A stretch of 15,553 nt of DNA, from NCBI GenBank assembly GCA_018400255.1, contig JAGYMO010000343.1:1-15553 (forward strand). The letters run 5' to 3'. Source of the stretch: Deltaproteobacteria bacterium. GTDB lineage: Bacteria > Desulfobacterota > DSM-4660 > Desulfatiglandales > B25-G16. Positions 13,847 through 15,553 of this stretch are shown piece after piece. Numbering within the stretch: the stretch's first letter is position 1; the number at the start of each line of letters is the position of its first letter. The position numbers and the translations under genes are program-made. The notes beneath the pieces are model-generated. The model worked only from the letters and a program-made list of their open reading frames with translations. It ran no database searches and had not been told where the DNA came from.

Positions 13847-14953
13847 TCAGTTTCCCAAACTTAAGAAAACCCCCGCAGCAACAACAGTACCAATTACCCC
13901 TGCAACATTAGGACCCATAGCATGCATGAGCAGAAAGTTCTTAGGATCTGCTTTTGCACCTTCCATCTGACTTACCCTTGCTGCCATAGGTACTGCTGAT
14001 ACTCCGGCAGAGCCAATTAATGGGTTTATTTTTTCCGTTGCGAAAATATTAATAAACTTTGCCAATAATATACCCGCTGCAGTAGAAAAGGCAAATGCCA
14101 CAAGACCCATGAGAAAAACGAATATAACCTGTGGTTTCAGAAAATGCTCTGCGGACATGGTACCGCCCACGCTAATTCCAAGAAGTATGGTTACTATGTT
14201 CATAAGTTCATTTGCTGCTGTATCTGAAAGCCTTTTAACAACACCACATTCTTTAAAAAGATTACCTAACATAAACATTACCATAAGTGGCGCAGATGCC
14301 GGTACAATAAGACAAATAACCACAACCGTTATAAGAGGAAATATTATTTTCTCTTTTTTTGAAACAGGCCTTAACTGCTTCATCCTAATCTTTCTCTCCT
14401 CTTTACTGGTCAATAACCTCATTATGGGCGGCTGGATTATTGGAACAAGAGACATGTATGAATATGCGGCTACAGCCGTTGCCCCTAGCAAATGTGGTGC
14501 AAGATGCACGGTTGTAAAAATAGTTGTAGGGCCGTCAGCACCCCCAATAATTCCAATTGAACAAGCCTCTGGTATGTCAAAACCGATTAATATAGCCCCG
14601 AAAAAGGCCGCATAGACCCCAAATTGCGCTCCAGCTCCAAGTATGAGTGTTTTTGGGTTAGAGATCATTGGGCCAAAATCTGTGAGAGCACCAAGGCCCA
14701 GAAAGATTAGAGGGGGTATCACCTCCCACTCTAATCCGTAATGGTAAAATTTCCACAATAGGCCACTGCCCTCTTTCATCAAAAAAGTAAGTGGAAGATT
14801 TACTGCTAATATTCCAAAGCCAATAGGCACTAAAAGGAGAGGCTCATAATTCTTTTCTATCGCTAAATAAATAAATAAAAAGGCTATGAGCCACATTACA
14901 AAATTCCCTAGGGATAGATTTACAATTCCTGTATTCAAAATTAAACTAGTCAT
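13847..14953 (-). CDS. mmdB: Na+-translocating decarboxylase beta subunit (methylmalonyl/glutaconyl-CoA type)
   Basis: The 368-aa polytopic membrane protein is the OadB/MmdB/GcdB subunit, which decarboxylates carboxybiotin and exports Na+. Landmarks are GGADGPT (137-143) with the Na+/proton-binding Asp140, the re-entrant SYMSLVPIIQPPIMRLL segment, MNIVTILLGISVGGTM (251-266), NPLIGSAGVSAVPMAARV (310-327) and HAMGPNVAGVIG (344-355). The length fits methylmalonyl-CoA or glutaconyl-CoA decarboxylases; proteobacterial oxaloacetate enzymes are usually longer. The adjacent mutase favours methylmalonyl-CoA, while the nearby benzoyl-CoA pathway makes glutaconyl-CoA a real alternative. Only 2 nt separate it from the small membrane protein upstream, so translation is likely coupled. 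The carboxyltransferase (alpha) subunit is not in the window. Confidence 0.92.
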   Translation of the reverse strand: MTSLILNTGIVNLSLGNFVMWLIAFLFIYLAIEKNYEPLLLVPIGFGILAVNLPLTFLMKEGSGLLWKFYHYGLEWEVIPPLIFLGLGALTDFGPMISNPKTLILGAGAQFGVYAAFFGAILIGFDIPEACSIGIIGGADGPTTIFTTVHLAPHLLGATAVAAYSYMSLVPIIQPPIMRLLTSKEERKIRMKQLRPVSKKEKIIFPLITVVVICLIVPASAPLMVMFMLGNLFKECGVVKRLSDTAANELMNIVTILLGISVGGTMSAEHFLKPQVIFVFLMGLVAFAFSTAAGILLAKFINIFATEKINPLIGSAGVSAVPMAARVSQMEGAKADPKNFLLMHAMGPNVAGVIGTVVAAGVFLSLGN

Positions 14954-14955
14954 AA

Positions 14956-15102
14956 TCAGCCCGCTTTTTTAACACTGTTTTTTTCTATACTCTTCAAGAT
15001 AATTCCAAATAAATATATAAATGTTATCAATGCAGCCAGGCACAAAAAGACAGCACCCAAGCCAAATGCACATATTTTTAGTCCAATCATCCATTTTATC
15101 AT
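14956..15102 (-). CDS. Small single-span membrane protein, likely decarboxylase delta/gamma (OadG/MmdD-like) subunit
   Basis: The 48-aa frame runs from ATG (15102-15100) to TGA (14958-14956). It starts MIKWMIGLKICAFGLGAVFL, continues with an unbroken hydrophobic stretch to about residue 36, and ends with a basic tail (KSIEKNSVKKAG). AGGAG (15117-15113) lies 10 nt upstream, and the stop is 2 nt before the beta-subunit start. In Na+-pumping decarboxylases a small protein with one N-terminal transmembrane helix (OadG, MmdD, GcdD) tethers the carboxyltransferase to the membrane, and the FGLGxVF pattern with its position fits that role. It is shorter than typical OadG proteins and lacks their Pro/Ala-rich linker, so it could also be a minimal variant. 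Confidence 0.75.
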   Translation of the reverse strand: MIKWMIGLKICAFGLGAVFLCLAALITFIYLFGIILKSIEKNSVKKAG

Positions 15103-15138
15103 TGGTATAACTCTCCTAAAATCAAAATAAGTGACGGA

Positions 15139-15168
15139 AATATATTAAATATAAGCCATAACCTGCAA
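15139..15168 (-). promoter_or_regulatory. Possible promoter for the beta-subunit/mutase operon
   Basis: Downstream of the terminator that follows the biotin carrier gene, the minus strand has TTGCAG (15168-15163) and TATATT (15144-15139) with an 18-bp spacer. A promoter is needed somewhere here if the terminator is efficient, but the match is only moderate. Confidence 0.3.
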
Positions 15169-15199
15169 CATAAAAAGTAAGCCCTTTGCGTGTTATGCT

Positions 15200-15233
15200 A
15201 AAAAAATTGCCCTGCCTACAATCCGACAGGGCA
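15200..15233 (-). terminator. Intrinsic terminator after the biotin carrier gene
   Basis: On the minus strand TGCCCTGTC (15233-15225) pairs with GGCAGGGCA (15216-15208), a 9-bp stem with one G-U pair and an 8-nt loop. One A and then seven T residues (15206-15200) follow. It begins about 30 nt after the carrier stop codon and separates it from the small membrane protein and beta subunit. Confidence 0.88.
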
Positions 15234-15263
15234 CTTAAAGCTATTCAAGACAAAAGATTATTC

Positions 15264-15476
15264 CTACTCAATCACTACTAAAACATCGTCTGCGCCAACG
15301 GCATCTCCCTTACTGCATTTAATCTCCTTTATCGTCCCTGAAGCTGTTGAAACCACAGGCATCTCCATCTTCATAGCCTCCAAAATAATCAATTCGTCAT
15401 CCTCATTAACTGCATCACCAACTGCAACCTTAACATCAATCACTTTCCCAGCCATGGGAGCTGTTACTTCACTCAC
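15264..15476 (-). CDS. mmdC: Biotin carrier protein of a decarboxylase (MmdC/GcdC-like)
   Basis: The 70-aa protein is a bare biotinyl domain with the biotinylation motif EAMKMEM (33-39), so Lys36 would carry the biotin. It shuttles CO2 as carboxybiotin from the carboxyltransferase to the membrane beta subunit. The usual symmetrical features, APMAGKV near the start and ASGTIKEI in the second half, are present. It lacks the long Ala/Pro-rich N-terminal linker of many decarboxylase gamma subunits and is near the minimal size of the domain. The start is GTG at 15476, supported by AGGAGG 7 nt upstream. An intrinsic terminator follows, and a hairpin resembling an insertion-sequence end lies about 30 bp upstream. 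It could alternatively serve a propionyl-CoA or pyruvate carboxylase, but the neighbours favour the Na+ decarboxylase. Confidence 0.88.
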   Translation of the reverse strand: MSEVTAPMAGKVIDVKVAVGDAVNEDDELIILEAMKMEMPVVSTASGTIKEIKCSKGDAVGADDVLVVIE

Positions 15477-15520
15477 GTCTTAACCTCCTTATTGTTTTAG
15501 ATAAATTTTACCCCGACCGC

Positions 15521-15553
15521 AGAAAGCCACGGCTTTAGCCGTGGATGAATGCG
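15521..15553. mobile_element. Hairpin resembling an IS200/IS605-family end (partial)
   Basis: A perfect 7-bp stem CCACGGC/GCCGTGG (15527-15533 and 15538-15544) with loop TTTA, preceded by AGAAAG and followed by ATGAATGCG, closely resembles the subterminal hairpins of IS200/IS605-type elements and the ends of TnpB omega RNAs. No tnpA or tnpB is in the window. The element may lie to the right of the edge, or this may be a solo remnant. The assignment is from memory of the motif. Confidence 0.5.

Noticed and set aside
14109..14615. 168-codon plus-strand frame opposite the decarboxylase beta subunit
   Set aside because: It is antisense to a membrane-protein gene with all family motifs intact; its composition mirrors the hydrophobic codons.

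Overview
The window looks like chromosomal DNA from an anaerobic, AT-leaning bacterium that degrades aromatic compounds. The strongest sign is a set of three genes for the lower benzoyl-CoA pathway (had, oah/bamA, dch). They sit next to a methylmalonyl-CoA mutase and a sodium-pumping, biotin-dependent decarboxylase. That combination, together with a large beta-helix surface protein ending in dockerin-like repeats, would fit a Desulfobacterota-like or syntrophic lineage. The taxonomic placement is inference; no rRNA or other marker is present. I found no tRNA, rRNA, CRISPR array, phage gene or transposase gene.

Layout, left to right. (1) 1-2237, + strand: the 3' part of a very large modular secreted protein, cut by the window edge. 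It has a Ca-binding linker, a PKD-like domain, a right-handed beta-helix built from Pmp-like GG[GA]I..N repeats, a second Ca-binding linker and a dockerin-like tail. The first 84 visible residues repeat a later segment at an offset of 585 codons, so the protein is built from long tandem modules. (2) 2246-3862, - strand: a beta-CASP metallo-beta-lactamase ribonuclease, convergent with gene 1. (3) 4171-5983, + strand: a two-gene operon of an HDOD signalling protein and an MBL-fold hydrolase, 4 nt apart. (4) 6129-10142, - strand: SDR reductase, had, oah, then dch. It is driven from a promoter overlaid by two overlapping 21-bp palindromes, and an intrinsic terminator lies between oah and dch. (5) 10261-15476, - strand: biotin carrier, a terminator, a previously unlisted 48-aa single-span membrane protein, decarboxylase beta subunit, mutase large subunit, B12-binding small subunit, acyl-CoA dehydrogenase, and a strong terminator. 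(6) 15520-15553: a hairpin resembling the end of an IS200/IS605-type element.

How they fit together. Dch, Had and Oah convert the dienoyl-CoA made from benzoyl-CoA by successive hydration, oxidation, and hydration with ring cleavage to 3-hydroxypimeloyl-CoA. The SDR upstream is a candidate for oxidising that hydroxyacyl-CoA. The second operon would interconvert succinyl-CoA and methylmalonyl-CoA and decarboxylate methylmalonyl-CoA to propionyl-CoA while exporting Na+. The benzoyl-CoA reductase, the decarboxylase carboxyltransferase subunit and the epimerase are not in the window; genes upstream of the biotin carrier would lie beyond the right edge.

The transcription architecture is unusually legible. 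Three minus-strand intrinsic terminators (15200-15233, 10261-10298, 6916-6955) cut the 9-kb minus-strand array into units. Two of them fall inside what look like single functional operons.
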